Assembly: GCF_004103735.1 (NCBI RefSeq)
Contig: NZ_CP035281.1
Coordinates: 1,922,001 to 1,986,000, forward strand
Reading direction: 5' to 3'
Origin: Aminipila luticellarii
Lineage (GTDB): Bacteria > Bacillota > Clostridia > Peptostreptococcales > Anaerovoracaceae
DNA length: 64,000 nucleotides
Shown: piece after piece, positions 38,249 through 46,937 of the stretch
Position numbering within the stretch: the stretch's first letter is position 1
Layout of the letters: each line of letters begins with the position of its first letter
Translations under genes and position numbers: made by a program
Notes under the pieces: generated by a model
Database searches by the model: none
Told to the model about the DNA's origin: nothing
Seen by the model: only the letters and a program-made list of their open reading frames with translations

Positions 38249-38927
38249 GCCCCCTGATTGTTTTTATATATTCCGGATTTTTGGGATCTCTTTCAATTTT
38301 TTCACGAAGCTTTGAAATATGCACCATCATAGTGTTATCATCGCTCTCAAAATATTCGCCGCTTATGGTTTCATAAATCTGTGCTTTCGTATAGACCCTT
38401 CCGGGAGCTTTCATGAGCAATAGAATGATTTTATATTCCGTAGGCGTCAGAGAAATCTCTTTTCCGCATTTGGTCAGTTCCAGCTTCTCCGGATCCAGCT
38501 CCAGCTCGCCTACGATCATTTTCGTTCCCAGAACGAAGGGCTGCCCGGTCCTGTCGTTCAGTTTATAATACCTTCTTAAAGCGGCCTTGACTCTTGCAAT
38601 GATTTCCAGCGGATTAAAGGGCTTCGTCATATAGTCATCCGCACCCAGATCCAATCCGATAATTTTATCGCTGTCCAAGTTTTTTGCGGACAGGATGAGA
38701 ATGGGTATATGACTTACAGCCCGGATCTTTTTGGTCACCTCATATCCGTTCAGCTTTGGCATCATGATATCTAATACCGCTAAATCAATATCCGTTTTAC
38801 TTAAAATATCCATCGCTTGAAGCCCGTCTCCTGCGGCATATACCTCATAGCCCTCATTCTCCAAATACAGTTTTAAAAGTTCCACTATGGATTCGTCGTC
38901 CTCCGCTACAAGAATCTTATACCTCAT
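38223..38927 (-). CDS. OmpR/PhoB-family response regulator
   Basis: A 234-residue regulator. The receiver has acidic residues EDDE at 8-11, phosphorylation Asp in LAVLDIMMPKLNG, and K in DDYMTKPFNPLEI. The C-terminal winged helix contains LTPTEYKIILLLMKAPGRVYTKAQIYE and IRGLGYKIEKR, typical of OmpR-type DNA binding. It is the first gene of the pair with the sensor kinase. Targets are not known; proteins of this class bind 11-bp-phased direct repeats like those found in front of dltA in this window, but a link is speculative. Confidence 0.93.
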   Translation of the reverse strand: MRYKILVAEDDESIVELLKLYLENEGYEVYAAGDGLQAMDILSKTDIDLAVLDIMMPKLNGYEVTKKIRAVSHIPILILSAKNLDSDKIIGLDLGADDYMTKPFNPLEIIARVKAALRRYYKLNDRTGQPFVLGTKMIVGELELDPEKLELTKCGKEISLTPTEYKIILLLMKAPGRVYTKAQIYETISGEYFESDDNTMMVHISKLREKIERDPKNPEYIKTIRGLGYKIEKR

Positions 38928-39109
38928 ATTTGCACGCCTCCTTATGACTTTCGGATGGTCTCTCCTGTTCTTCCTTTTGATCCGAGACCTCCGTCCATGT
39001 TAATCTTTTATTCTTAATTCTTTCTTTATCTAACCTTAAGATTTCTTAAAATTAAGGAATCCTATTATTTATTTTATCATCTGTTCGGCAATGTTCCAAA
39101 ACAATTCTC

Positions 39110-39136
39110 ATACTTCCAAATTCTCCCGCATATATT
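39110..39136 (+). promoter_or_regulatory. Sigma-E-type promoter upstream of spoIIID
   Basis: ATA (39110-39112), 16 bases, CATATATT (39129-39136) matches the mother-cell sigma-E layout ATA-N16-18-CATAnnnT. spoIIID is a known sigma-E regulon member in Bacillus. Confidence 0.6.
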
Positions 39137-39195
39137 GTGATATCGAACTCATTAGATTGAATCCAATAAATGATAGGGGCGGTGAAGTATTTAAT

Positions 39196-39453
39196 ATGAA
39201 GGATTACATAGAGGAAAGAGTCCTGGAACTGGCCAGGTACATTCTTGATACAAATTCTACGGTCAGGGCTACTGCTAAAAAGTTCAGGGTCAGCAAAAGT
39301 ACGGTACATAAAGATATTACGGAAAGACTGCAGGAGATCAATCCGGGGCTCGCCGCTGAAGTAAAGGCAGTTCTGGACACAAACAAAGCGGAACGACATA
39401 TACGAGGCGGTCTCGCAACAAAGGAAAAATATCATTCCAGATCATCCAAATAG
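39196..39453 (+). CDS. spoIIID: Sporulation transcriptional regulator SpoIIID
   Basis: An 85-residue mother-cell regulator. The helix-turn-helix lies near residues 20-45 (ATAKKFRVSKSTVHKDITERL) and the basic C-terminus (GLATKEKYHSRSSK) matches SpoIIID, which activates or represses sigma-E and sigma-K genes. The start at 39196 (MKDYIEERVLEL) matches family N-termini; an upstream in-frame ATG at 39091 would lie ahead of the predicted promoter. GGGGCGGTG about 11 bases before the ATG acts as ribosome site. This is the clearest evidence for endospore formation here. Confidence 0.95.
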   Translation: MKDYIEERVLELARYILDTNSTVRATAKKFRVSKSTVHKDITERLQEINPGLAAEVKAVLDTNKAERHIRGGLATKEKYHSRSSK

Positions 39454-39459
39454 GAAATT

Positions 39460-39500
39460 AAAAGGCTGTTTAAAAACAAAATATTTTTAAACAGCCTTTT
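39460..39500. terminator. Bidirectional terminator between spoIIID and the GGDEF gene
   Basis: AAAAGGCTGTTTAAAAA (39460-39476) pairs with TTTTTAAACAGCCTTTT (39484-39500), a 17-bp stem between converging genes that also covers the GGDEF stop. Confidence 0.88.
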
Positions 39501-40392
39501 AATGCGTTTTATCAGATCCGTAAATTTTAATGCTATGTTTTCCATTATTTTTTGACTGGTATTGGGCCCTATCCGCATTTCTGTAGAGTCTGTTAAAGTC
39601 TATCCCATACTCAGGGAAAAATGCAATTCCAATGGAGCCGCTCACATTTACTTCTTTTCCTTTCTTTGTAAACTTAATTCTGAGCCTGCTGAAAATCACT
39701 TCAACCTTTTGCAGGAAATTCTCTTTTGAATAAATAGAAGGAACAAATACAGCGAACTCATCTCCTCCCATTCTTCCGATCACATCTTTTTGATCCAGCA
39801 CTTCTGTCAAAATTCTGGCAACTCGTATTAAAACCATATCCCCCACATCATGGCCATATGTATCATTTAAATATTTAAAATCGTCCAGATCAATCATAAT
39901 AAATGCGGCCTGAGCCTTCTCCTGCTTCATCAACCGGCGCACGGCATTTTCAAATGCCGCACGGTTATAGATCTTTGTCAGCGGATCCCTCAGTACCTGT
40001 TGCCTTAAATGAAGGAGCCGGAGGATATTATTCACTCTTTTTTGAATGATCTCGGACTCACACGGCATCAGAATCACATCGATGGCTCCCATGCGAACTG
40101 CCTGAACAGCCAATTTCTGCTGTCCTTGGTCACAGATCAGTAAAAACAGGAAATTCTCATCCTCTTTAAAATTTTTAATGAAACGGGAAAGGTCTGCGGG
40201 TTCATTTCCCCACTTATTTGCTTCCACAACAGCCAATTTCATGTTGGTTCCGTATTTTTCCAATGCGCTTTCATTCTGGATAATATCTGCCTGTTCAACG
40301 ATATAGCAATCCTTCTTCGAAGTCTTTGATATGGCAGTCAAAAAGACCGGATTATTGCATATAAGTACTATTTTGTTCTTCATATCCATCAT
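39499..40392 (-). CDS. GGDEF diguanylate cyclase with receiver-like N-terminus
   Basis: About 297 residues from ATG 40392. An upstream in-frame ATG at 40500 precedes the transcription start implied by the promoter at 40472-40500, and GGGG lies 9 bases before 40392. The first 120 residues resemble a receiver fold, but the phospho-acceptor position reads LAVVEANK with no Asp, so it is a pseudo-receiver. The cyclase domain has IMIDLDDFKYLNDTYGHDVGD and the active GGDEF (GRMGGDEFAVF). The usual inhibitory I-site RxxD just before GGDEF reads DQKD, suggesting it lacks product inhibition. It makes c-di-GMP. Confidence 0.88.
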   Translation of the reverse strand: MMDMKNKIVLICNNPVFLTAISKTSKKDCYIVEQADIIQNESALEKYGTNMKLAVVEANKWGNEPADLSRFIKNFKEDENFLFLLICDQGQQKLAVQAVRMGAIDVILMPCESEIIQKRVNNILRLLHLRQQVLRDPLTKIYNRAAFENAVRRLMKQEKAQAAFIMIDLDDFKYLNDTYGHDVGDMVLIRVARILTEVLDQKDVIGRMGGDEFAVFVPSIYSKENFLQKVEVIFSRLRIKFTKKGKEVNVSGSIGIAFFPEYGIDFNRLYRNADRAQYQSKNNGKHSIKIYGSDKTH

Positions 40393-40471
40393 TGAAACAA
40401 TCCCCATCTGAATTTGATTTTTATTAAACAGCATATATTTTTGACCTATACTATATGTCATTATGCACATG

Positions 40472-40517
40472 ATTATATCATATACTTTTTGCATACACAA
40501 TGTATTTTGTCTATTAA
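40472..40517. promoter_or_regulatory. Back-to-back promoters of the GGDEF and XRE genes
   Basis: Minus strand: TTGTGT (40495-40500), 17 bases, TATAAT (40472-40477). Plus strand: TTGCAT (40489-40494), 17 bases, TATTAA (40512-40517). The two -35 regions sit next to each other, so polymerases may compete. Confidence 0.6.
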
Positions 40518-40546
40518 GATGAACACACTATTATTGGAGGAAAAAT

Positions 40547-40792
40547 ATGTTTCATACCAGAAGTAAAGATGGATCAAATAATATCTGTGGTAAAAAAATT
40601 CGTGCCTTTAGGGAGTCTCAGCCAATGCGGTATTCGCAGCGGATGCTGGCCGACGAAATGCAGCGCAACGGGGTAGACATGGACAAAAACGTCATTCAAC
40701 GTATTGAAAGCGGAGAGCGTTTTGTCACCGATATTGAATTGAAGGTATTTGCAAAAATATTGGGCATATCCTGTGATGATTTATTAAAATAA
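40547..40792 (+). CDS. Small XRE-family helix-turn-helix regulator
   Basis: An 81-residue protein, essentially one helix-turn-helix of the Cro/C1 type: IRAFRESQPMRYSQRMLADE, then DKNVIQRIESGERFVTDIEL and a terminal VFAKILGISCDDLLK. The recognition helix reads NVIQRIESG, as in many phage-repressor-like DNA-binding proteins. GGAGG lies 8 bases before the ATG. It is divergent from the diguanylate cyclase with which it shares the promoter region, so it may control itself or that gene. No partner toxin is adjacent. Confidence 0.85.
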   Translation: MFHTRSKDGSNNICGKKIRAFRESQPMRYSQRMLADEMQRNGVDMDKNVIQRIESGERFVTDIELKVFAKILGISCDDLLK

Positions 40793-40831
40793 GCCTTACT
40801 AAAAACCTTGTTAAAGTTCCTAGTAAGGCTT
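40791..40831. terminator. Bidirectional terminator between XRE gene and blaR1
   Basis: AAGCCTTACTA (40791-40801) pairs with TAGTAAGGCTT (40821-40831) and a T-run follows on the plus side. The stem also contains the XRE stop. Confidence 0.75.
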
Positions 40832-40837
40832 TCTGAT

Positions 40838-43369
40838 TTATTTGCTTCCCTCATTATAAGGATCCTTGTAGACCAGTTTATAATTGTGTTTTAAATAAGG
40901 ACTTTCGCAGATAATATTGACGGATTTTACATTATCTATCCCGGAAAAAAGGTACTGTGTATTTTTCTGGAGCTGCCTTTCTATATAGAAATTCAATTCG
41001 GACGGTGCTCTTTTACTGTAAATTCCGGAAAGATCTCCGTCCTTTTCAGGCCATGCACTTAAAGCTCCGCCGGCTTCCATATCATAGGGCTCCGCCCTCC
41101 CGATTTTATAATTCACCGTGATCCCATAGGGCTCTTCCTTCGTTTGCAGCTCCATCCCATTTGTATACTCGTGCAGCGGCAGCAGACCCAGCAGCTTTCC
41201 TACCGCACTGGGATCTCCCACATATTGAACCCGGGCATCTTCCAGCACCTGAGGCAGGATCTCCTGCTCATAATAGCCGTCAATCCGGCTCAATACGGAA
41301 TAATCCATTCCATATTCCGCCAAGGAGCTTTCGTGAAGAAAGCCCAAAAATACAGCTTCATAGGATCCCTCTGCCAAATAACTGTAAAATACGGCATAGC
41401 TCTTTTGGTAATGCTTATGCCCTTCCTTAGTCATCTCGAAACCGCCTCCCGCTGTATCCGCATATTTGTCTTTATCCTCCGGGATAAGTTCGTAATCCAC
41501 CTGATACACTCTGGCGGTGGGGTAAATGATATGCCATGGCACACTTTCTCCCGAAATCACACCCTCGTCTATTATTCCGGGAATGTCCTTTGCCGGTGTT
41601 ATTTCCTTCAAGCTGTATATTTTAAAAGCTTTAACAGCCCGATCCGGCGGCATTTTAGTGTCAACATAATGTTGAAGATAATCCTGAATCAATTTGGAGA
41701 CATCGTATGCCCCGCCGGGTACGCCGATGCCCGTTTTCGCATCCGTAAGCATATCCGCTTTCTCTTTCGGTCTGTATTGAGAAGGATCTTCCACCTTTTT
41801 CAAAGTCAGAGCGGTCTGTATCAGTTCTTTTCCGGTAATTTTATCATTTTCCGTGCAAAGAACGGGCACAATCCTCGTATACTTACCCGCAATCAAATAG
41901 ATCTCTGTTCGGATCAGCTTGGAAGCCTTCCAATATTTTACTTGATAGGCCTCCCAAAGTTCAGAAGAATCTACCTCTAGTTTTTTAACCTTTATCTGAT
42001 CCGCCTTTCCAGAATACGCTCCGGACTGCTTTATCACTTGGTTGATTTTTTGTTCGTAATCTACACTGCCGGACAAACTTTTCACATTGGAATCAGGCAA
42101 AGTGGTTTCATTTTCAGCAAGATCCAACATTTTATACGTCAGTTCCACTGTCTGTTTTCCGTTTTTATCATGAAACACCACATTTTCACTGTAGGGCGGC
42201 TGTTCCGGTATCACCTCTTCATAATCTTTTCCCCAGGAAAGCGGCACTTCCAGCATATAGGCGCCCCATTCGTTAGCAGGCCCACATACGCTGATAAGCT
42301 GCTTTTTCGATGAAATATCCGAGGCGTTCGTCAAACAAAAAACAGACAATATTCCAATCAGCAACAGACCGGCGATGCTTCCCCAAAGCTTAGGACTTTT
42401 AAAATACGCCAGCTTCTTGATGCGCCTGCTCACTTCTTTCTCTCCGCTTTCTAAGCCGTTTACAAAAAAGGCCGGGGAATTGGCTGAAACAGTTTTCAAG
42501 AGAAGCTCGGCATAGGCCTTTCGTTCTCCCGTAAGCCTTACCGCTCTATAATCGCAGTATACTTCCAAGTCATATTTAAAGGTTTTAAAAGCATACCATG
42601 CCAGCGGATTAAACCAGTTAAAGCAAAGCACCGCAATAGCCAGGGCATTCCATATATTATCTTTCCCCTTATAATGGCAAAGCTCATGGTAAAAAACATG
42701 CTTTATTTCTTCGGGTTCATATTTTTCGGATATATAAATGACCGGCCTGAATATTCCCGCCAAGATGGGAGAGTCTGCCCCTTCTTTTAAAAGAATCTGC
42801 TTACCGCCGATTCCGGCTTGTTCTTGGCATTCATTTAAAATACCCAGCACTTCCGCATCCCGGCACAAGGGCAGGTGCTTCAACCGCCTGAGCAGCCGTC
42901 CGTAGGAGAGGAGCAAGCCTGCCGCAAGTACGGCTCCGCCTGCCCAGTACAGGGTCAGGATCCACTTTTCTCCAAACCGAAACCAGCTACTTTCAGGAGA
43001 TTCACCGAAAGCCTTTTGGTCAGCCCCGCCAGCCGTACCTGAACTGCCGTCCGAAGCTGCTGCCGTATTTTCATCAAGGCCGGTTTCCGCATTCCCCTGA
43101 TCCGGACGGATTGCCTCCTGCCCTGGACTTATTTGTTGCTCCGTTTTATGATCTATAAAATCCGCATATGTTTCCGACCAGTCCGGAACAAAATTAAAGA
43201 CGCTGACATCACTTTCAGGCAGCATGGGAGACGCTAGTCTCACCATCAGTATGACCCAGATAAATACATGCCATCCGGGCGTAAATTTATTTTTAAAAAT
43301 TAATTTTATTGCCAGAATCAAAATGGTCGTCACTGAAAAAATCATCGTCATATGTATTAAAAAATCCAT
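40838..43369 (-). CDS. BlaR1/MecR1-like M56 metalloprotease receptor with a novel sensor domain
   Basis: An 843-residue membrane protein. The first part has four membrane helices and the M56 zinc site HELCH (HExxH) in VFYHELCHYKGKDN near residue 230. In BlaR1 this domain cleaves the BlaI repressor after the extracellular sensor is triggered. Here the C-terminal part (about 355-843) is much longer than in BlaR1 and shows no penicillin-binding SxxK or KTG motif. It is instead rich in charged residues and aromatic strands. The ligand is therefore unlikely to be a beta-lactam in the usual way. It follows blaI by 13 bases, so the two are cotranscribed. Confidence 0.82.
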   Translation of the reverse strand: MDFLIHMTMIFSVTTILILAIKLIFKNKFTPGWHVFIWVILMVRLASPMLPESDVSVFNFVPDWSETYADFIDHKTEQQISPGQEAIRPDQGNAETGLDENTAAASDGSSGTAGGADQKAFGESPESSWFRFGEKWILTLYWAGGAVLAAGLLLSYGRLLRRLKHLPLCRDAEVLGILNECQEQAGIGGKQILLKEGADSPILAGIFRPVIYISEKYEPEEIKHVFYHELCHYKGKDNIWNALAIAVLCFNWFNPLAWYAFKTFKYDLEVYCDYRAVRLTGERKAYAELLLKTVSANSPAFFVNGLESGEKEVSRRIKKLAYFKSPKLWGSIAGLLLIGILSVFCLTNASDISSKKQLISVCGPANEWGAYMLEVPLSWGKDYEEVIPEQPPYSENVVFHDKNGKQTVELTYKMLDLAENETTLPDSNVKSLSGSVDYEQKINQVIKQSGAYSGKADQIKVKKLEVDSSELWEAYQVKYWKASKLIRTEIYLIAGKYTRIVPVLCTENDKITGKELIQTALTLKKVEDPSQYRPKEKADMLTDAKTGIGVPGGAYDVSKLIQDYLQHYVDTKMPPDRAVKAFKIYSLKEITPAKDIPGIIDEGVISGESVPWHIIYPTARVYQVDYELIPEDKDKYADTAGGGFEMTKEGHKHYQKSYAVFYSYLAEGSYEAVFLGFLHESSLAEYGMDYSVLSRIDGYYEQEILPQVLEDARVQYVGDPSAVGKLLGLLPLHEYTNGMELQTKEEPYGITVNYKIGRAEPYDMEAGGALSAWPEKDGDLSGIYSKRAPSELNFYIERQLQKNTQYLFSGIDNVKSVNIICESPYLKHNYKLVYKDPYNEGSK

Positions 43370-43382
43370 ATTCCACCCCTTA

Positions 43383-43760
43383 TCATTTATCCATCTTATC
43401 TATAATGCTTCTGAGCTCTTCCCGTTCCCTTTCCGATAAATCCGAATCCTTTGCCAAGGCAGAGACCAGCATGGAAGCAGATCCGTCAAACACCTTTCGA
43501 AGAAGCGATTTTACTTCCTTCATCTGGCATTCTTCTTCAACGGCCACCGGATAATACCGAAAGGTATTGGCGGCAGATTTATCGGCCGCTATGGCGCCCT
43601 TCTCTGCCAATCGATTGACCAGCGTTCTGACCGTCGTATAGCTCCAGCCGGACCCGCCGGCTTTTCCGGCAATCTCTTTTAAGGTGATATGGGGTGAATC
43701 CCAAAGGATTTTCATGATCTTCCATTCCGAATCACTGATACTCATGCTGCTGTTTCTCAT
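43383..43760 (-). CDS. BlaI/MecI/CopY-family transcriptional repressor
   Basis: A 125-residue winged-helix repressor. It shows SDSEWKIMKILWDSPHITLKEI, the wing region WSYTTVRTLVNRLAEKGAI, and the dimer segment VKSLLRKVFDG, all typical. In BlaI the site where the protease cleaves lies after the DNA-binding domain. Two operator palindromes lie in its own promoter. It starts the blaI-blaR1 pair; no beta-lactamase is nearby, so the regulated gene set is unknown. Confidence 0.9.
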   Translation of the reverse strand: MRNSSMSISDSEWKIMKILWDSPHITLKEIAGKAGGSGWSYTTVRTLVNRLAEKGAIAADKSAANTFRYYPVAVEEECQMKEVKSLLRKVFDGSASMLVSALAKDSDLSEREREELRSIIDKMDK

Positions 43761-43832
43761 ACAAAACCTCCCCCTGCTTTGTCCTACTATGCCCTTTCCT
43801 TTTTTCTTGAATGCTAAATAGGAAAGAAAATG

Positions 43833-43887
43833 GACTACAAATGTAATCTTTTTATTTTAGTTTACAATTGTAGTCCTCGTTTGTCAA
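43833..43887 (-). promoter_or_regulatory. blaI promoter with two BlaI-type operators
   Basis: Minus strand: TTGACA (complement 43882-43887), 17 bases, TAAACT (complement 43859-43864). Operators with the TACA-N2-TGTA core are TACAATTGTA (43863-43872), inside the spacer, and TACAAATGTA (43836-43845) near the start site, 27 bp apart. These match the BlaI/MecI operator pattern. Confidence 0.82.
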
Positions 43888-43889
43888 CC

Positions 43890-45491
43890 TTATTTTATTT
43901 TTAGTGCCGCTTTAACAAATTCCCGGAACAGGGGATGCGCCTTATTGGGCCGGCTTTTAAATTCAGGGTGGTACTGAACGCCTATATGGAAGAGATTTCC
44001 CGGAAGCTCCACTGCTTCTACCAGCCGTCCGTCCGGCGAGGTTCCGCTGATCTCCATCCCGGCTTTCAAGAAGCGGTCTCTGTAGTCATTGTTAAATTCA
44101 TATCTGTGTCTGTGCCTTTCCTGTACGATTTCCTTTCCATAGGCCTGAGCCAGAATCGTATGGTCTTTCACCCTGCACGGATATGCACCAAGCCTCATAG
44201 TACCGCCTTTTGGAATGTCACCGGACTGATCCGGCATAAAATCGATCACGGAATGTTTTCCCTCCGGTAAAAATTCACTGGAATGAGCATCGGCTATTCC
44301 GAGTACATGCCGGGCAAATTCAATCACGGCAATCTGCATGCCAAGGCATATTCCCAGGTACGGAATATCCTTTTCCCGGGCATACCGGGCGGCACAGATC
44401 TTTCCTTCTATACCCCGATCCCCAAAGCCTCCCGGCACTAAAATCCCAGCAGCATCGCCTAATTGCGATATAACATTCTTTTCCGTTACTTCTTCCGAAT
44501 CCACCCATTTTATTTGAATTCGGCTGCCATTTTCATAACCGGCGTGACAAAGTGCTTCTGCCACAGAAAGATATGCGTCGTGCAGCTTCACATATTTGCC
44601 GACGATGGCGATCTTCACATCCCGATTTCTCTTTTCGATTCGTTCCAGCATCTGATTCCATTCTGTCATATCGCAAGGACCTGCATTGATTCCCAATTCT
44701 CTGCATACAATCCACGAAAAATTACTTTCCTCCAGCATGACCGGTGCCTGGTACAACACCGGCAAGGTGATATTTTCAATAACGCAATCCGGTTTCACAT
44801 TGCAGAACAGGGAGATTTTCTGACGGATACCTTCGTCAATGGGCTCATCGGCGCGCATCACGATAATATCCGGAGAAATCCCAAGGGAGCGCAGCTCTTT
44901 GACCGAGTGCTGAGTAGGCTTTGATTTATGTTCTCCGGAGCTTTTGATATACGGAACCAGCGTCACGTGGATGAATAAACAGTTTTCTTTCCCCACTTCT
45001 AAAGATACCTGACGGATGGCCTCCAGAAATGGCTGGCTTTCTATGTCCCCGGTGGTTCCGCCTATCTCGGTTATGATCACTTCGGCCTGACTGGTTTTTC
45101 CCACCTTATATATAAAGCTTTTGATCTCATTGGTGATGTGAGGGATGACCTGAACCGTGCTTCCCAGATATTCGCCATTACGCTCCTTTGTCAGAACATT
45201 CCAGTATACTTTACCGGTGGTCAAATTGGAGAACTGGTTTAAATCCTCATCTATAAACCGTTCATAGTGCCCTAAATCCAAGTCTGTTTCCGCACCGTCC
45301 TCGGTTACAAAGACTTCACCATGCTGATATGGGCTCATGGTTCCCGGATCCACATTAATATACGGATCCAGCTTCTGAGCAGCGACCTTCAAGCCCCTGG
45401 ACTTTAAAAGCCTCCCCAGGGATGCTGCCGTAATTCCTTTCCCCAGACCGGATACGACACCGCCTGTCACAAAAATATACTTCTTATTCAT
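43890..45491 (-). CDS. pyrG: CTP synthase
   Basis: A 533-residue enzyme that converts UTP to CTP using glutamine. The N-terminal synthetase domain has the P-loop [20 protein letters not shown] and [15 protein letters not shown]. The C-terminal class I glutaminase has Cys in LGICLGMQ and His/Glu in GVQYHPEF. Length is standard. It is preceded by a 300-base leader with nested inverted repeats and a T-run, described separately. Start ATG follows a GGAGGCGAG ribosome site. Confidence 0.97.
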   Translation of the reverse strand: MNKKYIFVTGGVVSGLGKGITAASLGRLLKSRGLKVAAQKLDPYINVDPGTMSPYQHGEVFVTEDGAETDLDLGHYERFIDEDLNQFSNLTTGKVYWNVLTKERNGEYLGSTVQVIPHITNEIKSFIYKVGKTSQAEVIITEIGGTTGDIESQPFLEAIRQVSLEVGKENCLFIHVTLVPYIKSSGEHKSKPTQHSVKELRSLGISPDIIVMRADEPIDEGIRQKISLFCNVKPDCVIENITLPVLYQAPVMLEESNFSWIVCRELGINAGPCDMTEWNQMLERIEKRNRDVKIAIVGKYVKLHDAYLSVAEALCHAGYENGSRIQIKWVDSEEVTEKNVISQLGDAAGILVPGGFGDRGIEGKICAARYAREKDIPYLGICLGMQIAVIEFARHVLGIADAHSSEFLPEGKHSVIDFMPDQSGDIPKGGTMRLGAYPCRVKDHTILAQAYGKEIVQERHRHRYEFNNDYRDRFLKAGMEISGTSPDGRLVEAVELPGNLFHIGVQYHPEFKSRPNKAHPLFREFVKAALKIK

Positions 45492-45838
45492 CTCACTCGC
45501 CTCCTTCTAAAAACACGCTATACATAGGAAACGATACTTTCCTACTTAAAAAAAGTGCCCAAAAACTAAAAAAATAAGGTTCAACAGCTCATTTTAGAGA
45601 GAAAGAGATACAAGACCCCTCTTCGCCGTCTTCCTTATTACTATTTTGTTCTTGTGCACTTTAAATACTATAAATATTTACTGAATTATTCTACTACAAT
45701 TTTAAGAAAAAATCTATTATTTTTTTAAATTAATGAAATTTTTTAATTTGCCGTTTTATCTACCCCATCCGAACAATTTCATATATAATGTAGGTAAAAC
45801 TTACAGTATTACAAATTTATGTTTAGGAGGACTATTCA
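45492..45838 (-). promoter_or_regulatory. Structured pyrG leader with attenuator-like stem
   Basis: No gene is seen. On the minus strand AAAGTGC (complement 45656-45662) can pair with GCACTTT (complement 45552-45558), and inside it AATAAGG (complement 45633-45639) with CCTTATT (complement 45573-45579). A run of seven T's (45548-45554) follows the outer arm, as in an intrinsic terminator. It lies about 50 bases before the pyrG ribosome site. This fits transcriptional attenuation, although it is not the short GGGC-type leader of Bacillus pyrG. Confidence 0.45.
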
Positions 45839-46852
45839 ATGATATTTTTAAGATGTGACTACAGTGAAGGTGCTCATCCCCAGATTTTAGAAGCACTGGT
45901 TAAAACGAATATGGAACAGACTGTCGGTTATGGAGAAGATCCTCACTGTATAAATGCCGCTCAAATGATTCGGAAGAGAATTGGAAGAGAGGACGCAGAT
46001 GTGCACTTCTTCGTAGGAGGAACACAGACGAATTTTACTTCTATCACAGCTTTCCTCAGACCGCATGAGGCCGTAATCGCTCCTGCCAGAGCGCATATCT
46101 GCGTGCACGAAACGGGAGCCGTGGAAGCCCGGGGGCATAAAATTGTTACCGTGCCTACGACGGATGCCAAGCTGGATCCCGACCAGATCGACGAAACCAT
46201 CCGATATCACGAGGATGAACATTTTGTAAAACCGAAAATGGTCTTTATCTCCGACACCACGGAGCTGGGTACCCTTTACAAAAAATCGGAGCTGCAGGAA
46301 ATCAAAAAAAGATGTGAAAAATACGGCTTATATTTATATTTAGACGGAGCAAGACTGGCATCTGCCCTGACTTCTCCTGAAAACGATATGACGATTGAAG
46401 ATATTGCCCATCTGACAGATGCCTTTTATATCGGCGGTACAAAAAACGGTGCACTGTTCGGAGAAGCACTGATCCTTTTAAATCCTGAATTAAAAAAAGA
46501 ATTTCGATGGATCATGAAGCAGAGCGGTTCCATGCTGGCAAAAGGAAGATTGCTGGGCGTCCAATTTGAAGAATTCTTTAAGGACAATCTTTACTTCGAA
46601 TTAGGGCAGCACGCCAACGATATGTCCAAACTGCTGAGAGACGGTATTGCGGCAAAAGGATATCGATTCCTTACGGATTCCCCAAGCAATCAAATTTTTC
46701 CGATCTTCCCAAATAAACTGGTCTCAGAACTGGAAGAAAAAATTTCCTTTGAAAAGGAATGCCCGGTGGGCGACAACGAATATTGCATTCGTTTTGTGAC
46801 CTCTTGGGCTACACCAAAGGAAGATATCGAAAAAGTACTGGCTATGCTGTAA
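45839..46852 (+). CDS. Low-specificity threonine aldolase
   Basis: A 337-residue PLP enzyme that cleaves threonine or allo-threonine to glycine and acetaldehyde. PLP lysine lies in the YIGGTKNGALFGEA motif, and the conserved aspartate in LDGARLASAL binds the cofactor. Length is family-typical. TAGGAGG precedes the ATG by 6 bases, and it is monocistronic with its own terminator. Stereospecificity cannot be read from sequence. Confidence 0.92.
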   Translation: MIFLRCDYSEGAHPQILEALVKTNMEQTVGYGEDPHCINAAQMIRKRIGREDADVHFFVGGTQTNFTSITAFLRPHEAVIAPARAHICVHETGAVEARGHKIVTVPTTDAKLDPDQIDETIRYHEDEHFVKPKMVFISDTTELGTLYKKSELQEIKKRCEKYGLYLYLDGARLASALTSPENDMTIEDIAHLTDAFYIGGTKNGALFGEALILLNPELKKEFRWIMKQSGSMLAKGRLLGVQFEEFFKDNLYFELGQHANDMSKLLRDGIAAKGYRFLTDSPSNQIFPIFPNKLVSELEEKISFEKECPVGDNEYCIRFVTSWATPKEDIEKVLAML

Positions 46853-46890
46853 GTGAGAAGTCGTTAAAACTCAGCCGCAGCGGACAAAAA

Positions 46891-46928
46891 GGGGACAGAC
46901 TCCGGTCTTAGTATTCGGAGTGTGTCCC
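46891..46928. terminator. Terminator between threonine aldolase and hutD
   Basis: GGGGACAGACTCCG pairs with CGGAGTGTGTCCC with a T-rich tail on the plus strand. The genes converge, so it serves both. Confidence 0.8.
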
Positions 46929-46937
46929 TTTCTTTTG

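Noticed and set aside
45492-45838. T-box or Bacillus-type pyrG reiterative leader
   Set aside because: No T-box consensus and no initial GGGC run with matching attenuator; only nested arms and a T-run are seen.
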